A stretch of 64,000 bases of DNA from the NCBI RefSeq assembly GCF_002224125.1, contig NZ_NCSM01000043.1:1-64000 (forward strand). Direction: 5' to 3'. Source of the stretch: Streptomyces sp. NBS 14/10. Lineage in GTDB: Bacteria; Actinomycetota; Actinomycetes; Streptomycetales; Streptomycetaceae. Shown here piece by piece: positions 9,302 through 18,673 of the stretch (position 1 is the first letter of the stretch; every line of letters begins with the position of its first letter). A program made the translations under genes and the position numbers. The notes beneath the pieces were generated by a model that worked only from the letters and a program-made list of their open reading frames with translations, was not told where the DNA came from and did not search any database.

Positions 9302-9397
9302 TCATTCGACGTTTCGGTAGTTCTTCCCGAGCGTCGTCGTACGTTCCGCAGCCGCCGCAACCACGGCGCGTAAAGCAGGCCTCCGGCTGCTGGTCAT
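9302..9397 (-). other. 31-codon ORF followed by in-frame readable sequence; unrecognised
   Basis: ATG 9397 has a good GGGAGGGG site and encodes MTSSRRPALRAVV...KNYRNVE before TGA at 9302-9304. The same frame continues past the TGA with coding-like text (VDDLGDGTGFRLLTAVDKDG, YRWRTTSSPVI) for about 60 codons. Either a short peptide gene or, more likely, the start of a gene with a nonsense mutation. No family recognised. Confidence 0.3.
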
Positions 9398-9556
9398 ACG
9401 TGTCCCCTCCCGTGAACTTATACGGAATCTGAGGGTGGCGAGAAAGGCGCCCGCTTGAACCCCCCGGATCACGCGAGCCGCAGCACCCTGCAGGCGTGCC
9501 TGAGCATACGTATCGAATGAGATTCCGAAAAGGGAGCAGACCTGGAACCACCCCAA

Positions 9557-10150
9557 CAGTCCGTCTCTTTGTTACGCACAGTTATGGCGTTCGGTCGGCT
9601 GGGCTCAACCATGCAGCATCACATCAGCAAACTGTGCAGAGAGAATTACCAATAGTCACAATGTGGCTTCCGTCGCAAATTCCACACATTCTCCATCCTT
9701 CCCCCATGCCTCGCCCTTCTGTGCCGATCCCGGTCAGCAGAGCATCCTGGCGGCGGTCCGGCACCACGCAATGTCCGCTCTCCAGGCCAGCCCCGCCCAC
9801 GGTCTGGGCGCGCCCGGCTCGAGATAACCAGCCGATCCCGGCTCCAGCGGGCCGACGAAGGTCTCCAGGGCCAGTTCGACTTCACCAGTCCTGCGGACTG
9901 GCCTGGCCTGGTCTGGTCTGGTCGCCCACGACACCCCGCCCGCACGCACGACATTTCCTGCCGGCGACGGGCGGCAGGAGATGACCGGCGACTTCTCTCC
10001 CCGAGGACTGCGACGACTACCCCGCCTGCCGCATCTCCCGCGACGGCCAGTCCTTCATCGACCCGCCCGTGTGTGAGGTCATCACCCGCCGCTCGCCCGG
10101 CCTGCCCCTCTACCTCGACCGGACGGTGATGCGGTTCCTGGAGATCCGCC
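9557..10150. other. gene-poor stretch with one possible protein relic
   Basis: No convincing complete gene. From about 9985 to 10150 the plus strand reads EDCDDYPACRISRDGQSF, then VITRRSPGLPLYLDRT and VMRFLEIRR, which has the texture of a real protein C-terminus but no start and no recognised family. The rest shows nothing I can support. Confidence 0.3.
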
Positions 10151-10159
10151 GCACAGGGC

Positions 10160-10750
10160 GCGTGCCGGGCCTGGAGGCCGAAGGCGAGGACGACGTCGAT
10201 GAATTCCCAGGGCGTCGGGTAGCCGTGGTCGACCACGTAGTGCCCGATCAGATGGGGCGCGGCGTAGGCGGTCTCCGGTGCTCCGGGCACCCGGATCCCC
10301 CCTGTCCCGGCACTGGCGTGGCGGTGTCCCGGCCGGGGGGGCGGACCACGGCTGGGCGTCAACGAGCGGCACGGAACAGAGGTCGCACTCGTGCACACCG
10401 AGGGCCTGGTTGGCGGCCAGCTCCTCCAGCACCGTCAGCAGCTTGGGCACGAAACCCGAGGGTGCTGGCCCCGCGGTCCAAGGCCACCCCGCTTCCAGCC
10501 AGCCGACGTTGAGCCGCTGGTAGGCACCTCGCACGGTGACGAACCGCACGCCCGTACTGACCTCGATGAACACGTCGCCGTCCTGGGTGACGACGTACTC
10601 ATAGGGTTGAGACCCACTACGAGCCCGCTCATAGGCGCCAGAGGCAGTGCCATGGGAAACCGAACCCTCCTCGGCGACTTCGATGTAGCAAAGCGCCTTC
10701 GCGGTGTAGGGGAAGTCCTTGCCGCCAGCAGCCGCGCTGCGGGGATTCAT
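10160..10750 (-). pseudogene. hypothetical protein gene frameshifted at a 7-G run
   Basis: Starts MNPRSAAAGGKDFPY at 10750. Residues to about 135 read smoothly (YIEVAEEGSVSHG, YEYVVTQDGDVFIEVS, CDLCSVPLVDAQPW, with a Cys-x-x-Cys pair). At the G7 run 10335-10341 the sensible frame changes, and the adjoining frame continues IRVPGAPETAYAAPHLIGHYV and then HGYPTPWEFIDVVLAFGLQ. One base in the homopolymer would restore one protein of about 200 residues. The CxxC plus HLIGHYV...H pattern is compatible with a small zinc-binding protein, which is inference. Family not recognised. Confidence 0.5.
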
Positions 10751-10999
10751 GCTGCTCCGGGCTCACAAAGAATCGGTGGCGTCAGGTTCCGGGCCGCCGA
10801 GTGTCTCGTGGCCGGCTTCGCAGGAGGGGCGTCCGTCCTCCGCGACCCGCCCGCGCTGAGATGTCCCGGCCGATATCACCTGCGGCGTCGGCCGCAGCCT
10901 GGACCTGCTGGGGGCAAGTCGGGTGCGCCGATGGATCTGTCGCCTGCGGTTGGGGCAAGGGCGTGGGTACGATTGGGGTTGTCTTTGCGGAGTTTGGCG

Positions 11000-11385
11000 G
11001 ACTTGAACACCTCCCGCTTGGAGCGGGCGAAGGCGGCGTTGGTCGCCTTCATCTCGGCGACCAGGTCCTTGAGCGTCTTCTCCCCGCCAGCCGCCGGATA
11101 GACCACCTCCCGCACGCTGCCATCGGGGGCTCCGAGCGAGGCCGCGGCGATCCGTCCGAGCAACCCGGCCTTCCCCCTCACCTTGGTGAACTCGGCGACG
11201 AACGCCTCGGTCACCTTCTTCTCCGCCCGCGTTGATGCGGTGCACGGTGGAGTTCAGCAGCTCCACCAGCGTGTCGGTGATCTCCCGCTGCCGCTGGAAC
11301 AGCAGGGCAGCGAGCAGGACGTGCCGCACCTCGGGGGCGAAGCGTCGCAGGTGGCTGGGTGAGGACGCCGACGCTCGCGGGACCG
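11000..11385 (-). pseudogene. Tn3-family transposase fragment
   Basis: Two frames together give Tn3 TnpA-like text: HLRRFAPEVRHVLLAALLF, ITDTLVELLNSTVHRINA, then after a frame change near 11240 VTEAFVAEFTKVRGKAGLLG and EKTLKDLVAEMKATNAAF. These match the region before the catalytic core of Tn3 transposases. The DDE core and the inverted repeats are missing, so it is a decayed remnant. Confidence 0.7.
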
Positions 11386-11865
11386 GGTCACCATGGTGAG
11401 CCGTGGTGGGGCGGTGCTGTACGACAACGAGCTCGTCGACGGAGTGTGGCGCCGAGGGGCGGCTGCGGACAAGGCGGTTGCGGCCGGGCGCGCACGGCCG
11501 TGGAACGCGCCGGAGACGGCCGCGTTCCGGCGGGAGGTCGCCCACACCGATCAGCGTCTGCACTGCGGGGAGATTCCCGCCGACAAGCGCCTGGCCGTCC
11601 AGCGGGACACCGAGCGTGCATGCCAGGACACCCATCGGGGCGGTGTTACGAAACATTCCTGCTACCCCTGTCGCCCGGCCTTGAGCCAACGCCCTTTGAC
11701 CTGCGAAAACACCGCGCGTCCCTAAGGGGAGACCCGGGCTGCCCGGAAAATCGCTACGGTGTCACCGGTGCGAGCACACGTGTGCTCGCACTGCAGCCCC
11801 GCCCCTCGGCGGGGCTTTTTCGGTCTGGACGCGGCCTGTGCCGCTCGAAAAGTCATCGCTGCATG
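11386..11865. other. non-coding or degraded stretch
   Basis: Open frames here on both strands have no recognisable protein and no good start site. The notable content is the palindrome plus terminator at 11770-11820. Confidence 0.4.
11770..11820 (+). terminator. perfect 20-nt palindrome followed by a classical Rho-independent terminator
   Basis: Bases 11770-11789 form a perfect self-complementary palindrome (GCGAGCACAC and its complement). Six bases on, GCCCCGCC-CCTC-GGCGGGGC (11796-11815) is an 8-bp G+C stem with a tetraloop followed by TTTTT (11816-11820), oriented for plus-strand transcripts. No plus-strand gene ends just upstream, so it may be the 3' end of a deleted gene or of a small RNA. 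Confidence 0.7.
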
Positions 11866-12954
11866 TCATGCCGCGTATCTGTACTCGTTGATGAGGCCGC
11901 CGAGGATCCGGGTGCGCAGGACTTTGCCGGTGCTGAGGCCATGCGCCGGTTGTTCGTGGACGTCGGGTGGTAGCTGGTTGCGGGCCTGGTGGGGTCGGTG
12001 TCCGTTGTAGTGCCGTTCGTAGGCCGCAAGGACGTGGCGGGCGTGGGCCTCGTCCATGATGAGGACGTGGTCGAGGGCTTCGCGTCGGATGCTGCCGATG
12101 ATGCGTTCGCAATGCGCGTTCATACGGGGAGCCTGTGGCGCACTTTTGAGGATCTCCATCTCCTCGGCCTCGAAGACGGCGTCGAACGCTTCGCCGTACT
12201 TGCCATCGCGGTCACGTAACAAGAAGCGCAGGGACTCGATGCGTATGCCCAGGTCGGCAGTGAAATTCCGCGCCTGCCGCACCGCCCAGTCCCGTGTCGG
12301 GCGGGCGGGCGGTGACCCCGGTGATGTGCAGCCGCCAGGTGCCGTGCTCGAGGAACACCAGCGCATACAACCGCCTGCCGAGGGCGGTGTCGATGTGAAA
12401 GAAGTCTGCCGCGATGATCCCCTCGGCTTGCACAGTCAGGAACTCGCGCCAAGTGGGACCTGAGCGACGTGGAGCAGGGTCGATCCCGGCCGCCTTGAGA
12501 ATCTCCCACACCGTCGAGGCGGCGACTCGATGCCCGAGTCGGACCAGTTCCCCCTGGATCCGCCGGTGCCCCCACATCGGATTCTCCCTCGCCAGCCGCA
12601 GGACGAGCTTCTTGATCGCTGTCTGGGTAGGCGGACGGCCAGTACCCCGGCGCGCGGTGTAGTCCCACTTTGCGGCGATGAATCTGCGGTGCCAAGCAAG
12701 CAGAGTGCCGGGGGTGACAGGGAAGATCTCGCGCCACTGACGCCGGGATATCAGCCCGGACAGGGCGGCGAACCAGAACCGGTCGGCAGGCTCATAACGG
12801 ACCGGTCCGGCCAACTGGCGACGCAGGACCGCATTCTCGTGCCGCAGCACCAGCAGTTCCGCCTCCTTCGCCGTCCCGCGACGCACGAGCACCGACGGAA
12901 CAGTCAGCACTTCCGGGTCACCTTGTACAACAAGGACACAATCACGGAGGACAT
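11866..12954 (-). pseudogene. rve-type integrase/transposase, copy B (two frameshifts)
   Basis: Reads MSSVIVSLLYKVTRKC from 12954; a stop interrupts, and the next frame continues AKEAELLVLRHENAVLRRQ, FPVTPGTLLAWHRRF, ENPMWGHRRIQGEL and AADFFHIDT (first Asp). After a second frame change near 12310 come RDRDGKYGEAF (second Asp), RMNAHCERIIGSIRRE (Glu) and the end GGLINEYRYAA. All DDE residues are still visible, but two frameshifts (near 12905 and 12310) break it. It belongs to the same broad family as copies A, C and D but is clearly diverged. Confidence 0.8.
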
Positions 12955-13015
12955 GATCCCAGCGGACTGACCGCATCCAGCCCACCTGCGGCGATGACTT
13001 TTCGAGCGGCACAGG

Positions 13016-13731
13016 TTGCGTGTTCCCGACCGAACGGCGCTTGCTGGCGTCATGTATGTGCTGCGGACCGGTGTCGCCTGGCGTGACGTTCCCGCAGAGA
13101 GTGTGGGCTGCTCTGGTGTGACGGCCTGGCGCCGGCTGCGGGACTGGACCGAGGCCGGTGTCTGGCCCCGCCTGCACGCCACCTTGCTGGGCGAGCTGCG
13201 CCGCGCCGACCTGCTGGACTTGGACGACTGTGCCGTGGACGGCTCACACATCCGGGCCCTCAAAGGGGGGACCACGTCGGTCCCTCACCGGTCGACCGGG
13301 CCCGCCCCGGCTCCAAGCACCACCTGATCGTCGATCGGCACGGAACCCCGCTCGCCGTCACACTCACCGGCGGCAACCGGCACGACGTCACCCAGCTTCT
13401 GCCCCTGTTGAACGCGGTTCCCCCGATCCGGGGCCTGCGGGGACGCCCTCGGCGCAAGCCCCGGCGACTGTATGCCGACCGGGGCTATGACTTCGACAAG
13501 TACCGCCGCCTGCTGTGGAAACGCGGCATCAAACCCGTGATCGCCCGGCGGGGTGCCGCCCACGGCTCCGGACTGGGCAAGGTCCGCTGGGTAGTCGAGC
13601 GCGCCTTCGCCTGGCTTCACCAGTTCAAACGACTCCGCATCCGCTACGAAAGACGTGCTGACCTGCATCAGGGCCTGCTCGAACTGGCCTGCAGCCTCAT
13701 ATGCCTCCGCCGCCTGCGGACCTCGCTGTGA
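13016..13731 (+). pseudogene. IS5-type transposase, N-terminus missing, internal frame change
   Basis: The first frame (from TTG 13016) gives RVPDRTALAGVMYVLRTG, WRDVPAESVGCSG, GVWPRLHATLLGELRR and CAVDGSHIRALKGG (first Asp). Near 13270 the frame changes and continues HHLIVDRHGTPLAVTLTGG, LYADRGYDFDKYRRLLW (second Asp), VVERAFAWLHQFKRLR (Glu) and the end CLRRLRTSL. Frame changes at this point occur in IS5-group elements that use frameshifting, so this could be programmed, but the first 20-25 codons are missing at the junction with copy B, which argues against activity. Confidence 0.8.
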
Positions 13732-13740
13732 AACGATCAG

Positions 13741-14268
13741 TCAGTCGCCCAGGACGCGCTCCCACAGCAGCGCGTCCCGCCAGTTCCCGTCGAGAAAGAT
13801 CGAAGAGTGCGCGACGCCGTACGGGCTGAACCCGTTGCGGCGCAGCACCCGTTGCGACGGCAGATTCTCCAGATTGGTGGACGCCTCAGCGCGGTGCAAC
13901 CCGAGTTCATCCGTCATCACCCGGAGTACAAGCCCGACGGCGCGCCCGGCGTGCCCTTGATTCTGGGCGACGCTGGCGATCCAGTAACCGACAGAACCGC
14001 GGCGCAGGTGCGGCTGCGGCAGGATGCCTCCGACAGTGACCTGCCCGATCACCTGGTCGTCGGCGAGTACCACGCCCGGCCAGACCGTGCCGGCCCGGTA
14101 TCCGGCCAGCAGCCTCTCGATCCGCTCCGCCTGGCCCTCCGGGGTGAAGAAGTCGGCTGGCTGGTCCGGTTCCCACGGCCGGAAAGCCTCGAAGTCCCGC
14201 ACCCGGTGCGCGGCGATCGGGGCAGCGTCGGTGGGCTCTATCAGGCGGATCCTGGTGCTGTTGCGCAT
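13741..14268 (-). CDS. GNAT-family N-acetyltransferase (RimJ/RimL type)
   Basis: 175 residues. The pattern is typical of the RimJ-like branch: IRLIEPTDAAPIAAHRVRD at the start, VIGQVTVGGI (beta4), SVGYWIASVAQNQGHAGRAVGL (acetyl-CoA loop; the usual QxxGxG/A site reads QNQGHAG), LGLHRAEASTNLENLPSQRV and VLRRNGFSPYGVAHSS. It would transfer an acetyl group from acetyl-CoA to an amine on a protein or small molecule; the substrate is unknown. GAGGGT precedes ATG 14268. It stands alone between an IS5 relic and the MMPL gene, and its stop lies just outside the IS relic. Confidence 0.85.
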   Translation of the reverse strand: MRNSTRIRLIEPTDAAPIAAHRVRDFEAFRPWEPDQPADFFTPEGQAERIERLLAGYRAGTVWPGVVLADDQVIGQVTVGGILPQPHLRRGSVGYWIASVAQNQGHAGRAVGLVLRVMTDELGLHRAEASTNLENLPSQRVLRRNGFSPYGVAHSSIFLDGNWRDALLWERVLGD

Positions 14269-14459
14269 GGGCTGACCCTCGTCGCGGTGTGTCGGATGAG
14301 ACCGGCCAGCCTATGCGAGCCGCAGGAGCCGACCCTTCTGGCCAACCGCTTCATTCTGAAACGATCAGTAATACTCGGGCCGCGTCCGGAGTGCGCTCGC
14401 GACATCGTCCGAGGTGGCTCATACCTCTCAATCTCGAACGTCAGTAGGTTTTCGACTGA

Positions 14460-16715
14460 CTACGCATCGCCTCCCCCGGTGCCCACCGCGACCCGGGCGG
14501 CATCCGTCTGCCGTGGCGGCGCGCCGGGCGCCGAGGCCGGGTGAGTCGTCCGGCGGGCCAGCCTCTCCCCCTCGATGTCCACGTCCGGCAGGGCCCGCTG
14601 CAGGAAGCGCGGCAGCCACCAGGCTCTGCCGCCGAGGATCGCCATCACCGCCGGCACAAGCGTCATACGGACGACGAACGCGTCCAGGAGCACACCGATC
14701 CCGAGGGAGAATCCCATGCCCTTGATGACCTGCATATCGGCGAAGACGAAGGACCCGAAGACGGCGATCATGATCAGGGCGGCCGCGGTCACGACCTTCG
14801 AACCGTGGGCGAACCCCCGGATCATGGCCTCGGCGGGCGGGCGGCCGTGGGCGTGCTCCTCGCGCATCCGGGAGACGAGGAAGACCTCGTAGTCCATCGC
14901 CAGGCCGAACAGGATGCCGACGAGCAGCATCGGCAGGAAACTCAGCACCGGGCCGGTGTCCTTGATACCGAGGAGCCCGGAGAGCCATCCCCACTGGAAG
15001 ACGGCGACCAGTGCGCCGAGCGAAGCCCCCAGCGAGAGCAGGAAGCCGACGGCAGCCTTCACCGGTACGGCGATCGCGCGGAAGACGACAACCAGCAGCA
15101 GTAGCGCCAGGCTCATGACCAGAAGGCAGTAGACGGGCAGAGCCGCCGAGAGCTTGTCCGCCACGTCGATGTTGACGGCGGTCGTGCCGGTGACCGCGAT
15201 GTCCGTGTCCGTGCGCTCCTCGACAGCGTCGCGCGCGTGCCGGATTTCGACGAGAACCCCCTTGGTGGCCTCCGTCTCCGGCCCGCTCGACGGCGTGACG
15301 CTGATCAGGGCGGCGTCGCCGGATGTCGCGGTCACCACCGGGGACACGGCGCGGACGCCGGGCAGGTCCCGGACCGTCGAGGAGAATTCCTCGGCAGTGG
15401 CGACCACGGTCCTGGTGGCGCCCTGGACCAGAACGACCAGGGTGCCGCTGTAGCCGGGACCGAAGCCGTGGTCGACGAGTCGCTGCGCGCGCGCCGCGGA
15501 GGTGTCGGGGTCCTGGGTACCGCCGAGGCCGAGCTGCAGGTCGGCCGCCGGGACGGCAAGGATTCCCAGGCCCAGAAGGGACACGACGAGCACGGTCCAC
15601 CGGCGCCGTGACACGAGGGTCGCCCAACGCCGCCCCGCGCCCTTTCGCTCCGTACGGCGTGCGGCACGCTCCGTGGAGCGGCGCAGCACCGGGACGGTGC
15701 TAGTGGCGATACGGGTACCCATCAGACCGAGCACGGCTGGGAGAAGGGTGACAGCGACCAGCACAGAGACCACCACCGTCGCGGCGGCTCCCAGCCCCAT
15801 CACGGTGAGGAACGGAATGTTCACCACGGACAGCGCGGCCAGCGCGATCACGACCGTGGCGCCGGCGAACACCACCGCGCCGCCGGCCGTGCCATTCGCG
15901 AGGCCGGCCGACTCCTCGGGGTCCATGCCCTCCCTGACCTGGGTCTGGTGGCGGGAGACGATGAACAGGGCGTAGTCGATGCCGACCGCGAGGCCGAGCA
16001 TCACGGCGAGGATGACCGAGGTGCTGTCCATCGTGACGACGCTGGTCAAGGACAGCAGTGCGAGGACGCCTACGGCGACCCCGACCAGCGCGGTGGCCAC
16101 CGGGATGACCGCGGCGCGCAGGGATCGGAAGACGAAGACCAGCACGCCCAGGGCGATCAGCACGCCGACCGCTTCCCCGGGCCCCAGCACCTCGACCTTG
16201 ACCTGGGAGAACGCGTCACCGCCGAGTTCCACGGTCAGCCCCGCCCGACTCGCGTCGGCGGCGGCCTCCTCGACGGCCGCCTTCGTGGTCGCCGGCAGCG
16301 TGCCGCCCTTCTTGGTGGAGAAGACCAGCTCGGCGATGCCCGTCCTGCCGTCGGCGGACACGGTTCCGGCCTTCGCAGACGGAGCGGCGGCCGACGTCAC
16401 GCCTCGTACGTCAGCGACCGCTTCGACGCTTCGACGGACGGCCACTCCAGCCTCCCCGGCGCTCACAGTCGCCCCGCTCCGCGCCCGGAAGACGATCTTC
16501 CCGGTGATGTGGGCGTCGTCGGTGGGGAATTCCTCCCCCACGACGTCGAGCGTGCGCTGGGCCTCGGTGCCCGGAATGGTCGTGGCCGAGGCGAACGGCT
16601 TCATCAGCCCCAGCGCGGCAACGACCGCCACCAGCAACAGCACGGACCAAGCGCCGATGACGGACCATTTGCGCCGGTAGGCGAAACGGCCGAGGCGGTA
16701 CAAGAGCGTGGACAC
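14460..16715 (-). CDS. MMPL-family RND transporter
   Basis: 751 residues, normal for the family. Layout: N-terminal membrane segment (VIGAWSVLLLVAVVAALGL), an extracellular loop region to about 170, five membrane helices containing GIDYALFIVSRHQ, a second extracellular region (about 390-530) and a second helix bundle with AMDYEVFLVSRMREE. The paired Asp-Tyr motifs in the helix bundles match the proton-relay positions of MmpL proteins. Expected to export lipids or hydrophobic compounds using the proton gradient. It diverges from a two-component system (start 16908) across a 192-base shared promoter region, an arrangement that suggests control by that system. Confidence 0.9.
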   Translation of the reverse strand: MSTLLYRLGRFAYRRKWSVIGAWSVLLLVAVVAALGLMKPFASATTIPGTEAQRTLDVVGEEFPTDDAHITGKIVFRARSGATVSAGEAGVAVRRSVEAVADVRGVTSAAAPSAKAGTVSADGRTGIAELVFSTKKGGTLPATTKAAVEEAAADASRAGLTVELGGDAFSQVKVEVLGPGEAVGVLIALGVLVFVFRSLRAAVIPVATALVGVAVGVLALLSLTSVVTMDSTSVILAVMLGLAVGIDYALFIVSRHQTQVREGMDPEESAGLANGTAGGAVVFAGATVVIALAALSVVNIPFLTVMGLGAAATVVVSVLVAVTLLPAVLGLMGTRIATSTVPVLRRSTERAARRTERKGAGRRWATLVSRRRWTVLVVSLLGLGILAVPAADLQLGLGGTQDPDTSAARAQRLVDHGFGPGYSGTLVVLVQGATRTVVATAEEFSSTVRDLPGVRAVSPVVTATSGDAALISVTPSSGPETEATKGVLVEIRHARDAVEERTDTDIAVTGTTAVNIDVADKLSAALPVYCLLVMSLALLLLVVVFRAIAVPVKAAVGFLLSLGASLGALVAVFQWGWLSGLLGIKDTGPVLSFLPMLLVGILFGLAMDYEVFLVSRMREEHAHGRPPAEAMIRGFAHGSKVVTAAALIMIAVFGSFVFADMQVIKGMGFSLGIGVLLDAFVVRMTLVPAVMAILGGRAWWLPRFLQRALPDVDIEGERLARRTTHPASAPGAPPRQTDAARVAVGTGGGDA

Positions 16716-16907
16716 GCGAAAACTCCCGGATACCTAGCGAAGACAGGCGACATCTGCGTGATCCACGCTAGGAACACCGTGCGGCCCTTTCCGCCGAAAG
16801 AGCCTCCGGCGACCGCTCTTCACACACAACTGCCATGGAACACGTCCACGTGGCCGCGAGATGATCGAATGGAGTCGCCGAGAAGCAGCGAACAGAAGAG
16901 GGTCCGC

Positions 16908-17636
16908 ATGTCCGATCAGCCTGCCAGGACCGACGCCACGGCACCGAAGCCGCTCGGTCGACTGCTGGTGGTCGACGACGAACCGGCGATCCTCGACACG
17001 GTCGGCCGCTTTCTGCGATTCATCGGATACGAGGTCCGTGCGGCCACCACGGCCAAGGACGCCCTGATCGCGGCGCGCGAGTTCCTTCCCGAACTCATCC
17101 TGCTGGACGTGATGCTCCCGGACGGCGACGGTTTCGAGGTGATGCGCAGGCTGCGCTCGGACGGCCTGCCGCACGCCGTCGTCTTCCTGACCGCGCGCGA
17201 CACCCGCACGGACCTTGTCCGCGGCCTGAGCGAGGGCGGCGACGACTACATCACCAAGCCCTTCGGTCTCGACGAGGTCGCCGCCCGAGTCGGAGCCGTC
17301 CTGCGCCGAACCCGCCGCCACGAGCGCCCGGACCGCGTCCTGCGCGTCTGCGACCTCGAACTCGACCCCGACACCCACACCGTCCGCCGCGCCGGAAGCC
17401 CGGTGGACCTCTCCCCTACCGAGTTCCGCCTCCTGCGTTACCTCATGCTGCACAGCGGCCGGGTCGTGCCGCGCGCCCGGCTGCTGGAGCACGTCTGGTC
17501 GTACGACTTCAACGGCGACGACACCGTGGTGGCCACGTACATCAGTTATCTGCGCCGCAAGCTGGACGCCCTGGGCCCGCCACTCATCCACACCCAGCGT
17601 GGCGTCGGCTACAGGATCGGGGAGCCCCGATGCTGA
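16908..17636 (+). CDS. OmpR/PhoB-family response regulator
   Basis: 242 residues from ATG 16908 (MSDQPARTDATA), with GAAGAGGG upstream. Receiver domain about 20-135: LLVVDDEPAI (acidic pocket), LILLDVMLPDGDG (phospho-acceptor Asp), VVFLTARD and YITKPFG (conserved Lys). The C-terminal winged helix follows: SPTEFRLLRYLMLHSGRVV, VVATYISYLRRKLD and HTQRGVGYRI. The stop overlaps the kinase start. Likely controls the divergent MMPL exporter, its own operon, or both. Confidence 0.93.
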   Translation: MSDQPARTDATAPKPLGRLLVVDDEPAILDTVGRFLRFIGYEVRAATTAKDALIAAREFLPELILLDVMLPDGDGFEVMRRLRSDGLPHAVVFLTARDTRTDLVRGLSEGGDDYITKPFGLDEVAARVGAVLRRTRRHERPDRVLRVCDLELDPDTHTVRRAGSPVDLSPTEFRLLRYLMLHSGRVVPRARLLEHVWSYDFNGDDTVVATYISYLRRKLDALGPPLIHTQRGVGYRIGEPRC

Positions 17637-18673
17637 GCCGGACCACCCGCCGCCCCCTGCGCACACGGCTCAGCGTGCTGGTCACCGCCCTGTGCGCCTG
17701 CGCGATGGCGGCAACCGCACTCACGTGGATCCTCAGCGGGGATCCGGCCGTCATCGTGATCGTCGAGCTGGCCGGCCTGGCTGGAGTGGCGCTGGTCAGC
17801 ACCGCGGTGGTCCGACGGGAGCTGCGCCCTCTGGAACAGGCTGCGGACACCGCCGATGCCATCGCCACTGGCGACTTCGGCCGACGGATCGTCGCGGCCG
17901 ACGACGCCCCGACCACCGAGGTCGGCCGCCTCACCGACGCGCTGAACCGCATGCTCGGGCATATCCAGGCCTCCCTCGCGGCCCGCGAGCAGTCCGAGGA
18001 CCGCATGCGCCAGTTCGTGGCGGATGCCTCGCACGAACTGCGCACCCCGCTCCAGTCGCTGCGCGGGTACGCCGAGCTCTACCAGCAGGGCGCGCTCCCG
18101 GACACGACAGCGGTCGACGACGCTGTCGCCCGCATGCTCTCCGAAATCCACCGGATGACACGACTGGTCGAATCAATGCTGATGCTGGCCCGCTTCGACG
18201 AGCAGGACGACGCCGAACTCGAACAGGTCGACCTCTCGCGCGTCGTGGCCGATTCCTGCCGCGACGCCACTGCCGTCGAACCGGCACGCCCGCTGCACTC
18301 ACGCATCGAGCCCGGAGTGACCGTCCTGGGCGACGAGGCACAGTTGCGCGGCCTGCTTGGCAACCTTCTCGGTAACGTCCGCATGCACTCCGGCCCAGGC
18401 ACCCCCTGCCACGTCGATCTGGTGAGGGCCGGGAGCGATGTGCTCCTGCGCGTCGAGGACGAGGGACCCGGCATTCCCGAACACGCGGTGCCCCACGTCT
18501 TCGACCGCTTCTACCGTGCTGACAGGGGTCGAAGCCGCGCGAGCGGAGGCAGCGGGCTCGGACTGTCCATCGTCGCCGCCATCGCGGAACTGCACGGCGG
18601 CCGAGTACGACTAGACACCGCGCCCGGCCGCGGCACCCGTGTCGAGGTGGTCCTCCCCGGACGGGCGGCTTGA
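17630..18673 (+). CDS. sensor histidine kinase
   Basis: 347 residues; overlaps the response regulator by 7 bases. Two membrane segments near residues 12-35 and 40-60 with almost no extracellular loop between them, then a HAMP-like stretch (RRELRPLEQAADTADAI), the H-box DASHELRTPLQSLRGY, and an HATPase domain with an N-box LLGNLLGNVRMHS (one Asn of the usual pair is replaced by Val-Arg), G1 VEDEGPGIP, F-box FDRFYRAD and G2 SGLGLSIV. The tiny periplasmic part suggests it senses something in the membrane or through its transmembrane segments, fitting control of an MMPL pump. Confidence 0.92.
   Translation: MLSRTTRRPLRTRLSVLVTALCACAMAATALTWILSGDPAVIVIVELAGLAGVALVSTAVVRRELRPLEQAADTADAIATGDFGRRIVAADDAPTTEVGRLTDALNRMLGHIQASLAAREQSEDRMRQFVADASHELRTPLQSLRGYAELYQQGALPDTTAVDDAVARMLSEIHRMTRLVESMLMLARFDEQDDAELEQVDLSRVVADSCRDATAVEPARPLHSRIEPGVTVLGDEAQLRGLLGNLLGNVRMHSGPGTPCHVDLVRAGSDVLLRVEDEGPGIPEHAVPHVFDRFYRADRGRSRASGGSGLGLSIVAAIAELHGGRVRLDTAPGRGTRVEVVLPGRAA

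Noticed and set aside
9302..9304. Selenocysteine reading of the in-frame TGA
   Set aside because: No SECIS-like stem was evident and the protein is not a known selenoprotein; a nonsense mutation is simpler.
11393..11725. 110-codon plus-strand frame beginning MVSRGGAVLYDN
   Set aside because: No family, no ribosome site, and it lies opposite the Tn3 fragment and degraded sequence.
13016..13731. Active IS5 element using programmed frameshifting
   Set aside because: The N-terminal codons are missing at the junction with integrase copy B and no terminal repeats were found around it.
15948..16907. N-terminal extension of the response regulator by 320 codons
   Set aside because: The extension is antisense to the MMPL gene; ATG 16908 with GAAGAGGG gives a normal-length OmpR-type regulator.
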